This document shows positions 1-10,278 of a stretch of DNA of 64,000 bases, one piece after another. Under the pieces are notes generated by a model. The model was not told the DNA's origin. It searched no databases and saw only the letters and a list, made by a program, of their open reading frames with translations. Source of the stretch: Fodinicurvata halophila. GTDB taxonomy: Bacteria > Pseudomonadota > Alphaproteobacteria > Kiloniellales > DSM-21159. The position numbers and the translations under genes were made by a program. The first letter of the stretch is position 1, and every line of letters begins with the position of its first letter. The stretch lies in contig NZ_JBHSCW010000001.1 of assembly GCF_042651425.1 (NCBI RefSeq), forward strand, positions 248,001 to 312,000. The letters are read 5' to 3'.

Positions 1-108
1 GGGAATGCCCAGGGCGTCCTGGACGGCGACCTGGACGATTTTCTGGAAGCTTCGCTGGCCTATCATCTGGATCGCGGATCCCAGCGCAGCGAACAGGAAA
101 CGGCCTGA
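1..108 (+). CDS. C-terminal end of an unidentified protein (partial)
   Basis: An open frame runs in from the left edge and stops at TGA 106-108. Only the last 35 residues are present. They are acidic, contain the stretch DDFLEASLAYHLDRG and end SEQETA. The start is outside the window. The stop lies 12 bases before the next possible start, so the two genes may be co-transcribed. No family could be recognised from this short tail. Confidence 0.55.
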   Translation, partial: GNAQGVLDGDLDDFLEASLAYHLDRGSQRSEQETA

Positions 109-120
109 GGGAGCCTGCTC

Positions 121-378
121 ATGACATCGCAGGGCAGCACCGACGGTCCGGGAATGGGCCGCTCCGAGCGCAGGCGCCGGCGGGAGGAACGCCGGGGAGC
201 GGTAATGGATACCTCCGTGCCCTCGCCGTGCATCGCGGTCTGCCAGATGGACAGTTCAAACCGCCAGTGCATCGGCTGCCTGCGGACGATCGACGAGATA
301 CGCGACTGGGCGATCCTGACGGCAGACGAAAAACGCGCCGTTCTCGCAGCCATTGAAGAACGCAAGAACGGCGCTTAA
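121..378 (+). CDS. DUF1289 family small cysteine-rich protein
   Basis: The 85-residue product has the DUF1289 cysteine pattern PCIAVCQMDSSNRQCIGCLR, followed by a short helical region (DEIRDWAILTADEKRAVL). These small proteins are common in Proteobacteria and are often described as Fe-S-like, but their role is not established. There are two plausible starts. ATG at 121 has GAGGGAG about 8 bases upstream. ATG at 205 has GGGGAG about 5 bases upstream and would remove a 28-residue Arg-rich stretch that is not part of the conserved domain. The four-Cys core is kept either way. The family call is firm; the start is not. Confidence 0.8.
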   Translation: MTSQGSTDGPGMGRSERRRRREERRGAVMDTSVPSPCIAVCQMDSSNRQCIGCLRTIDEIRDWAILTADEKRAVLAAIEERKNGA

Positions 379-411
379 GGTTTTCCGAGGGAGTCGGAAT
401 AAAGGGGCGGT

Positions 412-3075
<2,664 letters not shown>

Positions 3076-3089
3076 GTATCACAGCCTCC

Positions 3090-4160
3090 TTATCTTGGAA
3101 GGGTAAAGGGTTCGAGGCCGGAAAGCCGCAGCAGCGGATCGAATTCCGGGAGTTCGCGTGGCTTCTTGCCTTCGACGGCCTTGGCGATGGCCTCGATGTG
3201 TTCGTAGCGGGTGCCGCAGCAGCCACCGACGATGTTCAACAGGCCATTCTCCGCCCAGGACGAGATATGCTCGGCCATCTCTTCCGGCGTCATCTCGTAC
3301 TCGCCGAACTGGTTCGGCAGGCCGGCGTTGGGGTGCGAACTGATGCGTATATCCGCCACGCGGGAGAGTTCCGCGATGTGCGCACGCAGTTCGCTCGGCC
3401 CCAGGGCGCAATTCAAGCCCACGCTGAAAGGCCGGACATGCCGTACGGAATGCCAGAACGCTTCAGGTGTCTGGCCCGAGAGCGTACGCCCGGACAGGTC
3501 CGTGATCGTCCCGGAAACCATGATCGGGACATCCTCGCCCAGTTCCTCCAGCAGCTCGTCGACGGCATAGAGCGCGGCACGGGCATTCAGTGTGTCGAAG
3601 ATGGTCTCGACCATGATTAGGTCGACATCCCCCTCGATCAGCGCCTTGGCCGCCTCGTAGTAGGCTTCGTACAGTTCATCATAGGTGACGTTGCGCGCCC
3701 CTGGATCGTTCACGTCCGGTGAAATGGACGCCGTGCGCGAGGTTGGTCCCAGGACACCGGTTACGAAGCGCGGCTTGTCCGGGGTTTTCTTCGTCATTTC
3801 ATCCGCGGCCTCGCGCGCCAGGCGCGCACTCTCCTTGTTCATCTCATAGGCCAGCTCGGACAAATCGTATTCGATCTGGCTGATGGCATTCGCGTTGAAG
3901 GTATTGGTCTCGATGATATCGGCACCGGCCTCCAGATACCCCAGATAGATCTCCTTGATCAGGTCGGGCCGGGTCAGGCTCAGGATATCGTTGTTGCCCT
4001 TCAGATCCTTCGAATGGTTCGCGAAGCGGGAACCGATAAAGTCCGCATCCTCCAGCTTCTGGTCCTGGATCGTCGTGCCCATGGCACCATCCAGGACAAG
4101 GATTCGTTCGCGTGAAAGTTTTTGTAGAGCGGCCACACGGGCCGCACGTCCGGTAGTCAT
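3090..4160 (-). CDS. metH: Methionine synthase, homocysteine/zinc module (split MetH, N-terminal part)
   Basis: This 356-residue homocysteine S-methyltransferase domain matches the first module of MetH. It begins near LDGAMGTTIQ and carries the zinc-ligand cysteines in GLNCALGP (about residue 250) and GGCCGT (about residues 312-313). It activates homocysteine as a zinc thiolate for methyl transfer from the cobalamin module encoded immediately downstream. An AAAGGAG ribosome site precedes the ATG. The spacing to the downstream part is only 14 bases, so the split looks like a stable two-gene arrangement rather than a recent frameshift: the downstream gene has its own strong Shine-Dalgarno sequence and start codon. 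Confidence 0.94.
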   Translation of the reverse strand: MTTGRAARVAALQKLSRERILVLDGAMGTTIQDQKLEDADFIGSRFANHSKDLKGNNDILSLTRPDLIKEIYLGYLEAGADIIETNTFNANAISQIEYDLSELAYEMNKESARLAREAADEMTKKTPDKPRFVTGVLGPTSRTASISPDVNDPGARNVTYDELYEAYYEAAKALIEGDVDLIMVETIFDTLNARAALYAVDELLEELGEDVPIMVSGTITDLSGRTLSGQTPEAFWHSVRHVRPFSVGLNCALGPSELRAHIAELSRVADIRISSHPNAGLPNQFGEYEMTPEEMAEHISSWAENGLLNIVGGCCGTRYEHIEAIAKAVEGKKPRELPEFDPLLRLSGLEPFTLPR

Positions 4161-4191
4161 GAAAACTCAGCTCCTTTCGGGAGTATCTTTG

Positions 4192-5055
4192 TCAGCTCAA
4201 CTCGGCCAGAAGGGGATCCGGCCTGATCAGGCTTGAAGGTGGCTCGCTCTCCTCCACCGTGCCAAGACGAGCGCGCAAGGCAGCATTCAGGGGGCGCAGG
4301 CTGTCTTCCGCTTCCAGACGCAGCAGGCGATCGAGCTCGGCCGTGTCTTCGGGAGTGTCGCCACCCCCCAGCAGGCTGATCCCCTCTTCGTCGATAGCGC
4401 GGCGCAGCCAGCGTCCGCGCGAGGGCGCGCCGGGGCGATAGAAGATCACGCCGTCAGCCAGGGCGCGAGCGTGATCGGAAAAGGCTGTCCCGTCAACGCC
4501 GCCTTGCAGGAAGATGGGGGCCCTGGCGCCGACAGTCGCTCGTGCCCTTGCAGCACCATTCAGGAACATCGGTGCACGGCCGACCCCTGGCGTGATGTCC
4601 AGGACGATGCCGTCGACCCCGCCCGACAGCAAGCCTTCCACCTGCAGCGAGACGGCACGCTCGATCTCCTTCGGCGTGGTGTCCCAGCCCTGATCCCGGA
4701 CCAGGCCCAGCACGAAGCGGCGACGACCGCGGCCTGGCACGGCATCCACGGCCTCGCTGGCAATCTGCGCGGCCGCATGATTGAGATAGAAAGCGTGATC
4801 GGCCAGGCCGATGGCGTCCAGCGACAGAGGAGAGGCATCCAGCGTATGGGTGCGCAACACATCCGCCCCGGCACGCAGATAGGCCTCGTGAAGGTCACGC
4901 ACCAGACCCGCGCATGTCAGATTGAGAAGCTCCAGGCAATCTTCCGCTCCCCAGAGATCCCGATCGACATCCAGGTCCTGCTGACGCAGCCGGCGGGCCA
5001 GAGACCCGTCGGTCAGCAGGACGCGGCTGTCCAGGGCGTCATGAAGGCAACGCAT
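4192..5055 (-). CDS. Degenerate homocysteine S-methyltransferase-like protein lacking the zinc cysteines
   Basis: The product, 287 residues from the ATG at 5055, follows the fold of the homocysteine methyltransferase family: LLTDGSLARRL at the start, AYLRAGADVLRTHT, and a C-terminal GISLLGGG. The last motif aligns with the GGCCGT zinc site of the neighbouring MetH module, but here it reads GGGDTPEDT, and the upstream GLNC cysteine is also absent. It cannot bind zinc in the usual way, so it is probably not a normal methyltransferase. The start is one base after the metF stop codon, and metH begins 31 bases downstream. A structural or regulatory partner of MetF or MetH is a guess from position. 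Confidence 0.8.
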   Translation of the reverse strand: MRCLHDALDSRVLLTDGSLARRLRQQDLDVDRDLWGAEDCLELLNLTCAGLVRDLHEAYLRAGADVLRTHTLDASPLSLDAIGLADHAFYLNHAAAQIASEAVDAVPGRGRRRFVLGLVRDQGWDTTPKEIERAVSLQVEGLLSGGVDGIVLDITPGVGRAPMFLNGAARARATVGARAPIFLQGGVDGTAFSDHARALADGVIFYRPGAPSRGRWLRRAIDEEGISLLGGGDTPEDTAELDRLLRLEAEDSLRPLNAALRARLGTVEESEPPSSLIRPDPLLAELS

Positions 5056-5056
5056 T

Positions 5057-5920
5057 TCAGGCCGCCTCCTCCTCCAGGCGCGGCTGCAGTCCCAGCTGAC
5101 GGCACACCGCATGGGTCAGCGGGGCCCGGTTCAGCGTATAGAAGTGGAAGCGGTCCACACCTTCAGCCTGGAGCGCAGTGCAGAGCTCTGCTGCAATGAT
5201 GGCACCGACCTGGCCGCGGGTTTCCGGATCGTCGTCCAGGCCCTCGAAGCGCTGGCCCACCCAGTCCGGAACGATGGCGCCGCACATGTTCGCGAAGCGC
5301 ACCATCTTGTGATAGTCGTGGACAGGCAGGACGCCGGGGACCAGCGGAACGTTGATGCCGGCCTTGTCCGCCTTGTCGCGGAACCGCAGGAAGGCCTCGA
5401 CATCGAAGAAGAACTGGCTGATCGCCCGTGTCGCTCCGGCATCGACCTTGCTCTTCAGGTGCTCGATATCGGCATCCTGCGAAGGCGAGTCCGGATGAAC
5501 TTCGGGATAGCAGCCGACAGAGATGTCCTTGGCACCGCGATTGGCCAGGACTTGGACCAGATCAGCCGTATTCTCGTAGCCTTCGGGATGCGGCTTGTAG
5601 GGCTGCCCCGGTTCCGGCATGTCGCCGCGCAGCGCGACAAACCGCTTGATGCCATAGCCCATCCAGGTGTCTATGAGCTCGTCGATCTCGTCCTTCGACT
5701 GCCCCACACAGGTCAGGTGAGCAGCGGTCTCGAAGTCCTTGCGCTTGCCCAGCTCCTTGAGAATGCGATTGTTCACATCCCGGCTGCTGCCCCCGGCTCC
5801 ATACGTCATGGATACGAATTCGGGCTCGAGCGGTGCCAGCTGGTCCAGCGCCTCGTAGAGTGAAGCCTCGGACTTTTCGGTGCGAGGCGGGAAAATCTCG
5901 AAGGAAACTTTAAGAGTCAT
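5057..5920 (-). CDS. metF: Methylenetetrahydrofolate reductase
   Basis: At 287 residues this has the normal length for bacterial MetF, a flavin-dependent TIM-barrel enzyme that reduces 5,10-methylene-THF to 5-methyl-THF, the methyl donor for MetH. Visible family features are the N-terminal SFEIFPPRTEKSE, the segment TYGAGGSSRD, the folate/flavin loop ALRGDMPEPG and the late segment ISQFFFDVEAFLRF. The start overlaps the stop of the upstream regulator by four bases (ATGA), and the next gene starts one base after its stop. Translational coupling within the methionine operon is therefore likely. Confidence 0.95.
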   Translation of the reverse strand: MTLKVSFEIFPPRTEKSEASLYEALDQLAPLEPEFVSMTYGAGGSSRDVNNRILKELGKRKDFETAAHLTCVGQSKDEIDELIDTWMGYGIKRFVALRGDMPEPGQPYKPHPEGYENTADLVQVLANRGAKDISVGCYPEVHPDSPSQDADIEHLKSKVDAGATRAISQFFFDVEAFLRFRDKADKAGINVPLVPGVLPVHDYHKMVRFANMCGAIVPDWVGQRFEGLDDDPETRGQVGAIIAAELCTALQAEGVDRFHFYTLNRAPLTHAVCRQLGLQPRLEEEAA

Positions 5921-6909
5921 GAACTGACGGCCTCCTGACCGTTCGTTATTGCATCGTTTGCCTGCTTTGCAGGAACATCATTGGCCGGACGACGGCCCAG
6001 CCAGACGGATACGGTTATCTCTCCGCCACGCAGGCGGCTGGGGGACTCCGCGACCAGGCCGTTCTCCGCGAACAGGCCCTCGATCGTCATGTCCCCAAAC
6101 CCCAGCCAGCGGTGCGCGTGCTCCTCACGCAGCTCATGCCGGTTGTGGGGCGTGAAATCGACGATGATCAGCCGGCCGCCGGGTCGCAGGACGCGCGCGG
6201 CCTCCGCGATCGCACCGGCGGGGTGACCAGCATAGTGAAGCGCCATGTGCAGGGTGACCGCATCGAAGCGTCCATCCTCGAAGGGCAGCTGCAGCATGTC
6301 CGCCTGACGGACCTGGCAGTTGCGCAGGCCGCTGCGGAACAACTCGGCCCGGGCGACGGTCAGCATGTCGCGGGACAGATCGATGCCCACGGCATTGCTC
6401 ACGTTGGGCCCCAACAGCTTCAGCACATGCCCCGTGCCTGTGGCTATATCGAGCAGATCTCCTGCCGGCTCCTTCTCAAAGAAGCGTTTCAGCACGGCGT
6501 CCACCTCGGCCGGATCGGCATGGAGGGCCCTGAGCCGCGACCAGTTGGTTGCATTGCGACGGAAATAGGCCGCCGCCTTGGTCGCCCAGTTTTCCTGCAC
6601 CGACTGGAGGCGCACCAGGTCCCGGGCATGCTGCGGATCGCTTTCCGGCAGCAGGTCCGCCACCTGGCGCGCAAGAGCTCCGTTACCGTGTCCTTCCGCC
6701 AGGCGATAATAGGCCCAGCTGCCCTCCTGGTGACGCTGCAGAAGGCGCGCCTCAACCAGCAGCTTGAGATGGCGCGAGACGCGCGGCTGGCTCTGACCAA
6801 GGATCTCCACGAGATCACTGACGGTCAGCTCAGCCCGGGCACAGAGAGCCAGAATGCGCAGCCGTGTCGGCTCCGCCACCGCTCTCAGACCTTGCAGCAG
6901 CTCGTCCAT
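5917..6909 (-). CDS. ArsR-family regulator fused to a SAM-dependent methyltransferase domain
   Basis: The 330-residue protein has an N-terminal ArsR winged helix (about residues 1-85, with SDLVEILGQSQPRVSRHLKLL as the recognition region). A class I methyltransferase domain follows (about 130-300), whose SAM-binding motif reads LLDIATGTGHVLKLL. ArsR-methyltransferase fusions are known beside metF in alphaproteobacteria, and related ArsR regulators of methionine metabolism respond to S-adenosylhomocysteine. Here it heads the metF/metH operon, overlapping metF by four bases, and a perfect palindrome sits 30 bases upstream of its start. The inference is an autoregulated sensor of SAM or SAH levels. 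The ligand is not shown by sequence. Confidence 0.88.
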   Translation of the reverse strand: MDELLQGLRAVAEPTRLRILALCARAELTVSDLVEILGQSQPRVSRHLKLLVEARLLQRHQEGSWAYYRLAEGHGNGALARQVADLLPESDPQHARDLVRLQSVQENWATKAAAYFRRNATNWSRLRALHADPAEVDAVLKRFFEKEPAGDLLDIATGTGHVLKLLGPNVSNAVGIDLSRDMLTVARAELFRSGLRNCQVRQADMLQLPFEDGRFDAVTLHMALHYAGHPAGAIAEAARVLRPGGRLIIVDFTPHNRHELREEHAHRWLGFGDMTIEGLFAENGLVAESPSRLRGGEITVSVWLGRRPANDVPAKQANDAITNGQEAVSS

Positions 6910-6939
6910 CTAAAGCCAAACTCCCTTTCGAATATGGAC

Positions 6940-6955
6940 ATAAAGATATCTTTAT
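6940..6955. promoter_or_regulatory. Perfect 16-bp palindromic operator, ATAAAGATATCTTTAT
   Basis: The palindrome has no mismatches and lies 30 bases before the start of the ArsR-methyltransferase gene, overlapping the predicted -10 element. Its size and symmetry suit a dimeric ArsR protein, and the AT-rich motif stands out in this GC-rich sequence. Autoregulation and control of the whole metF/metH operon are inferred. Confidence 0.7.
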
Positions 6956-6971
6956 ATGCTTATGAATGCAA
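6943..6971 (-). promoter_or_regulatory. Candidate promoter of the metF/metH operon
   Basis: On the reverse strand TTGCAT (6966-6971) is followed after 17 bases by TATCTT (6943-6948). The -10 half lies inside the palindromic operator, so a bound dimer would block RNA polymerase. The match to the sigma-70 consensus is moderate. Confidence 0.45.
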
Positions 6972-7152
6972 CCCCCTCCCGGACCCCGAGGCCAGACGGC
7001 ACACAGCATGCTGTTCTGTCCCGCCATGGCCGGCGATTTCGGCTCTTTCCGGCGACAAAGTTTGACCTTGCGGTTGCCATTGCGGCTGGCATCGTCAATA
7101 TCAGCCTCGACCAGCGTCGGAACCGGCCGCAGCGACGAAGGGAGAACGGACC

Positions 7153-7734
7153 ATCACAGCCGAAGAAAAACGCCAGGAGCACGGACGCAGCACCGCCGCG
7201 CGGCAGGAAACCGCTGGGCCGAACCTGCTGAGCCACTGCGCCGCCGGCACCAACAACGCAGGTCTGCGCGAGGCCCTGGGCAGCTACGCGACCGGTGTCT
7301 GCATCGTGACCACGGCGACTGCGGAAGGCGCCCCTATCGGGCTTACCGTGAACTCCTTCAACTCCGTGTCCCTGGAACCCCCGCTGGTCCTGTTCAGCCT
7401 GGCCCTGCGTGCCATGAGCCTGCCGATCTTCCAGCAGGCCGAACATTTCGCGGTCAATCTGCTGAGACGCGAACAGGCTGCCCTGTCACAGCGCTTTGCG
7501 AAGCCGCTGGCCGATCGCTGGGCCGGAGTCGACTATTACAGCGGCAGCATTGGTGGCTGCCCCCTGCTGCCCGGCAGCCTGGCCATCTTCGAATGTACGC
7601 GTCATGCCGTTCACGAAGGCGGCGATCACGTCATCATCGTCGGAGAGGTCCGCCGCCTGCATTGGGAAAGCAATGCCGAACCCCTTGTCTATCTGCGCGG
7701 CCGCTATGGCCATTTCGTCTCCGAATCGGACTGA
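7153..7734 (+). CDS. Flavin reductase domain protein, apparent non-AUG start
   Basis: The product is a flavin reductase-like FMN-binding split-barrel protein with LREALGSYATGVCIVTT, SFNSVSLEPPLVLFSL and HFAVNLL. The reading frame is open from 7066, but the only ATG, GTG or TTG before the conserved core ends is a GTG at 7306, which would cut off the first strand of the fold (LGSYATGVCIV). The best Shine-Dalgarno sequence, AAGGGAG at 7138-7144, lies exactly 8 bases before an ATC codon at 7153 that opens the sequence TAEEKRQ. The true start is therefore taken as ATC 7153, giving about 193 residues. It is followed 21 bases later by ribF, a sensible partner because RibF makes the flavin it would bind. 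Confidence 0.75.
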   Translation: MTAEEKRQEHGRSTAARQETAGPNLLSHCAAGTNNAGLREALGSYATGVCIVTTATAEGAPIGLTVNSFNSVSLEPPLVLFSLALRAMSLPIFQQAEHFAVNLLRREQAALSQRFAKPLADRWAGVDYYSGSIGGCPLLPGSLAIFECTRHAVHEGGDHVIIVGEVRRLHWESNAEPLVYLRGRYGHFVSESD

Positions 7735-7755
7735 GCGGAAGGACAGCTGCCTGTC

Positions 7756-8772
7756 ATGATGATCCTGCGCCATTACGAGAACGTGCCGGAAGCTGCCCGG
7801 GGTGCGGTTGTCGTGATCGGCAACTTCGATGGCATTCACCGTGGACATCAGGCACTGATTGCCAAGGGGCGCCGCTTGGCCGAGGAGTTCGGAGCCCCCC
7901 TCGCCGTGCTGACCTTTGAACCGCATCCGCGCAGCTACTTCCAGCCCGACCAGGCGCCCTTCCTACTGACGCCCTTCCGCGTGAAGGCCCAGCTGATCGC
8001 GGCGCTCGGCGTCGACGTCCTGGTGGTGCAACGCTTCAACAAGGCCTTTGCTTCGCTGTCCGCCGAGGATTTCATCGCCTCTGTCCTGGCAAAGGGGCTG
8101 CACGCCCGTCATGTGCTGGTGGGCGAGAACTTCCGGTTCGGAAAGGGGCGTGCAGGTGACCTGGATCTGCTGGAACGTGAGGGCCGCAGGCACGGCTTCG
8201 CGGTGACCGGAATGGGACTGGCCGGTGCACCGGCCAAGACGGACCCCGACAAGCCGCAGGAGGTCTTTTCCTCCAGCCTGGTGCGCGAGTACCTGCGCGA
8301 GGGCAGCCCCACACGGGCCGCCCTGCTGCTCGGCCGCTACTGGGAGATCGAGGGCCGCGTCCAGACCGGTGCCCGCCGCGGACGCACGCTCGGCTTTCCC
8401 ACCGCCAACATCGCGCTCAAGAAGGACATGCTGCGCCCGGCCTACGGCGTCTATGCCGTGCGTGCCACCCTGGAAGGCCAGGGCGCGCCGCACTGGCGGG
8501 CCGGTGTGGCCAACCTGGGGCTCAGCCCCATGTTCAACTATCAGGAGCCGCTGCTCGAGGTCTACCTGTTCGACTTCGAAGGCGACCTCTACGGCCGCAA
8601 CATGCGCGTGGCGCTGATCGACTACCTGCGCGGCGAGATGACCTTCGACAGCCTGGACGACCTCAAGGACCAGATGGCCGAGGACAGCCGCCGCGCCCGT
8701 GCCACGCTCGCCTGGGAGGACTGGGATGCCCAGTGGCCGGCCGGCCCCTTCCTGACACCTCCGCAACAATAG
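7756..8772 (+). CDS. ribF: Bifunctional riboflavin kinase / FAD synthetase
   Basis: The 338-residue protein has both RibF halves. The N-terminal adenylyltransferase carries GNFDGIHRGH (about residues 22-31) and a later VREYLREG segment. The C-terminal riboflavin kinase carries GRTLGFPTANI (about 211-221) and YGVYAV. It converts riboflavin to FMN and then FAD. Two adjacent ATG codons at 7756 and 7759 are both possible starts. The length is normal for the family. It follows the flavin reductase gene on the same strand and converges on the peroxiredoxin gene. Confidence 0.95.
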   Translation: MMILRHYENVPEAARGAVVVIGNFDGIHRGHQALIAKGRRLAEEFGAPLAVLTFEPHPRSYFQPDQAPFLLTPFRVKAQLIAALGVDVLVVQRFNKAFASLSAEDFIASVLAKGLHARHVLVGENFRFGKGRAGDLDLLEREGRRHGFAVTGMGLAGAPAKTDPDKPQEVFSSSLVREYLREGSPTRAALLLGRYWEIEGRVQTGARRGRTLGFPTANIALKKDMLRPAYGVYAVRATLEGQGAPHWRAGVANLGLSPMFNYQEPLLEVYLFDFEGDLYGRNMRVALIDYLRGEMTFDSLDDLKDQMAEDSRRARATLAWEDWDAQWPAGPFLTPPQQ

Positions 8773-8781
8773 TCTTGAACG

Positions 8782-8812
8782 AAAAACGGGGCCGGCTGTT
8801 GGGCCGGCCCCG
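8782..8812 (-). terminator. Intrinsic terminator of the peroxiredoxin gene
   Basis: A 10-bp GC-rich stem (8787-8796 with 8803-8812) closes a 6-base loop. On the reverse strand the stem is followed by a GTTTTT tract (8782-8787). It lies between the convergent ribF and peroxiredoxin genes. On the forward strand there is no T-run, so any effect on ribF transcripts would come from the hairpin alone. Confidence 0.75.
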
Positions 8813-8839
8813 CTGCTTGCCTCTAATCGCGTCTTGCGT

Positions 8840-9475
8840 TCAGGCGTTCGGCTGCTTGGTCACGCGCAGATAGGGCTTCTGCTCGTCCCAGCCCTGCGGG
8901 AACAGCTTCTGCGCTTCCTCGTTGCTGAGCGAGGGGACGATGATGACGTCCTCGCCGTGCTTCCAGTTGACCGGCGTGGCCACCTTGTAGCCATCGGTCA
9001 GCTGCAGGGAATCGATGGTGCGCAGGATCTCGTCGAAGTTCCGTCCGGTGGAGGCCGGATATGTGAGCGTCAGGCGGATCTTCTTGTTGGGGTCGATGAT
9101 GAAGACCGAACGCACCGTCAAGGTGTCGTTGGCGTTCGGGTGAATCATGTCATAGAGGTCGGAAACCTTGCGATCCGAATCTGCCAACAGGGGGAAGTTC
9201 AGCCCCTGGCCCTGGGTTTCCTGGATGTCGCCGGCCCAGGACTTGTGATCGTCCACCGGATCGACGCTGAGGCCGATGACCTTCACGTTGCGCTTGGCAA
9301 ATTCCGGGACCAGCTTCGCCGTATAGCCCAGCTCGGTGGTGCAGACCGGCGTGAAATCCCTGGGATGAGAAAAGAGTACGACCCAGCTGTCCCCGGCCCA
9401 TTCATGGAAATTGATCGGGCCTTCGGTGGAATCCTGGGTGAAGTCGGGCGCTGTATCGCCGAGACGAAGGGTCAT
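8840..9475 (-). CDS. 1-Cys peroxiredoxin (PRDX6 family)
   Basis: This 211-residue thiol peroxidase has the peroxidatic motif PVCTTE at Cys45 and no other cysteine in the protein, so it is a one-Cys enzyme needing an external reductant. The long C-terminal extension (TPVNWKHGEDVIIVPS) is characteristic of the PRDX6 group, which reduces hydrogen peroxide and organic peroxides. A strong AAGGAGG site lies 6-7 bases before the start, and a 14-bp inverted repeat lies just upstream of it. The gene is monocistronic by its surroundings. Confidence 0.93.
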   Translation of the reverse strand: MTLRLGDTAPDFTQDSTEGPINFHEWAGDSWVVLFSHPRDFTPVCTTELGYTAKLVPEFAKRNVKVIGLSVDPVDDHKSWAGDIQETQGQGLNFPLLADSDRKVSDLYDMIHPNANDTLTVRSVFIIDPNKKIRLTLTYPASTGRNFDEILRTIDSLQLTDGYKVATPVNWKHGEDVIIVPSLSNEEAQKLFPQGWDEQKPYLRVTKQPNA

Positions 9476-9492
9476 GGCTTACCTCCTTGCCT

Positions 9493-9506
9493 ATAAGCAG
9501 GCTTAT
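9493..9506. repeat. Inverted repeat upstream of the peroxiredoxin gene
   Basis: ATAAGC-AG-GCTTAT is a perfect inverted repeat whose near edge is 18 bases from the peroxiredoxin start, directly before the Shine-Dalgarno sequence. It could be an operator or a small hairpin in the 5' leader. The regulator is unknown. Confidence 0.5.
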
Positions 9507-9603
9507 GCGAATTGCTGAGAGTCAAAGAAATGGCACTTCTCGCATTTTCCTGCAAGAGTTAACTGGACAATTTCATAATTAACACATAACTACCGTTTTT
9601 TCT

Positions 9604-9700
9604 TTCGTCGCTTACGCTGTCCTCCACGGCGTTTCCGGACGCGTGCCGGTAGAACGCCGGGGGCAGCCTTGTCCCCAAGATCGCGGAACAGAAGCACGAA
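9604..9700 (+). ncRNA. Candidate structured leader RNA (three-way junction) before 5-FCL
   Basis: A closing stem pairs 9604-9622 with 9685-9700 (15 base pairs, three small bulges). It encloses two hairpins. The first pairs 9627-9633 with 9653-9659, and inside it 9635-9638 with 9646-9649. The second pairs 9660-9665 with 9670-9675. The 3' arm ends one base before the 5-FCL ribosome-binding region (GGAGG at 9703-9707). In many Proteobacteria 6S RNA lies upstream of the 5-FCL gene, but this element is only about 100 bases and lacks the usual long central bubble, so it cannot be called 6S. It may be a cis-regulatory RNA; the fold was made by hand. Confidence 0.45.
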
Positions 9701-9714
9701 TCCGGAGGCACTCG

Positions 9715-10278
9715 ATGGACGGCAAGGAGCTCCAGGCCTGGCGCAAGGAAAAGCGACGCGAACTGCTGGCAGCGCGCACTGCCCTGGACCGCGAGACACG
9801 GCGCCGCTACGGCGAAGCAATCGAGCGCCAGCTTGTGGAGATCCTCGGCAATGTGTCGGGCCATACGGTAGGCGCCTACTGGCCCTTCAGGGGCGAATTC
9901 AATGTCCACCCCCTTCTGGAGCGCCTGCAGGCACAGGGGGCACAGCTGGCCCTGCCGGTCGTGGTGGAAAAGGCGTCTCCGCTTGAGTTCTGGAGCTGGA
10001 AACCAGGCGACCCGCTGGGTCGCGGGATCTGGGACATCCCGATCCCCAAAGAACGTGACTCGGTCCGGCCGGACATCCTTCTGGTGCCGCTCGTCGGCTA
10101 TGACAACGAGGGATACCGTCTCGGATACGGCGGCGGCTATTACGATCGGACACTGGCCCAGTACACCCGGAAGCCCCTGGCCATCGGGATCGGGTACACT
10201 CTGGGACACCTGGAGTCCATAGACCCCCAGGACTTCGATATTCCCATGAGCCGGATCGTGACCGAAGCCTCAGGCTGA
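9715..10278 (+). CDS. 5-formyltetrahydrofolate cyclo-ligase
   Basis: From the ATG at 9715 the protein is 187 residues. It has the family core: an N-terminal basic helix (KRRELLAARTAL), VGAYWPFRGEFNV, and the ATP/folate loop GYGGGYYDRTL. It converts 5-formyl-THF to methenyl-THF with ATP, feeding the same folate pool as MetF and FolD. The frame extends upstream to 9643, but the ribosome site CCGGAGG 7 bases before 9715 fixes the start. The gene sits directly behind the foldable leader at 9604-9700. Its 3' end overlaps the convergent ligase gene by nine bases. Confidence 0.92.
   Translation: MDGKELQAWRKEKRRELLAARTALDRETRRRYGEAIERQLVEILGNVSGHTVGAYWPFRGEFNVHPLLERLQAQGAQLALPVVVEKASPLEFWSWKPGDPLGRGIWDIPIPKERDSVRPDILLVPLVGYDNEGYRLGYGGGYYDRTLAQYTRKPLAIGIGYTLGHLESIDPQDFDIPMSRIVTEASG

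Noticed and set aside
9510..9714. 6S RNA gene upstream of 5-FCL
   Set aside because: The location is right, but the foldable part is only about 100 bases and no long rod with a central bubble could be drawn; kept only as an unclassified structured RNA.
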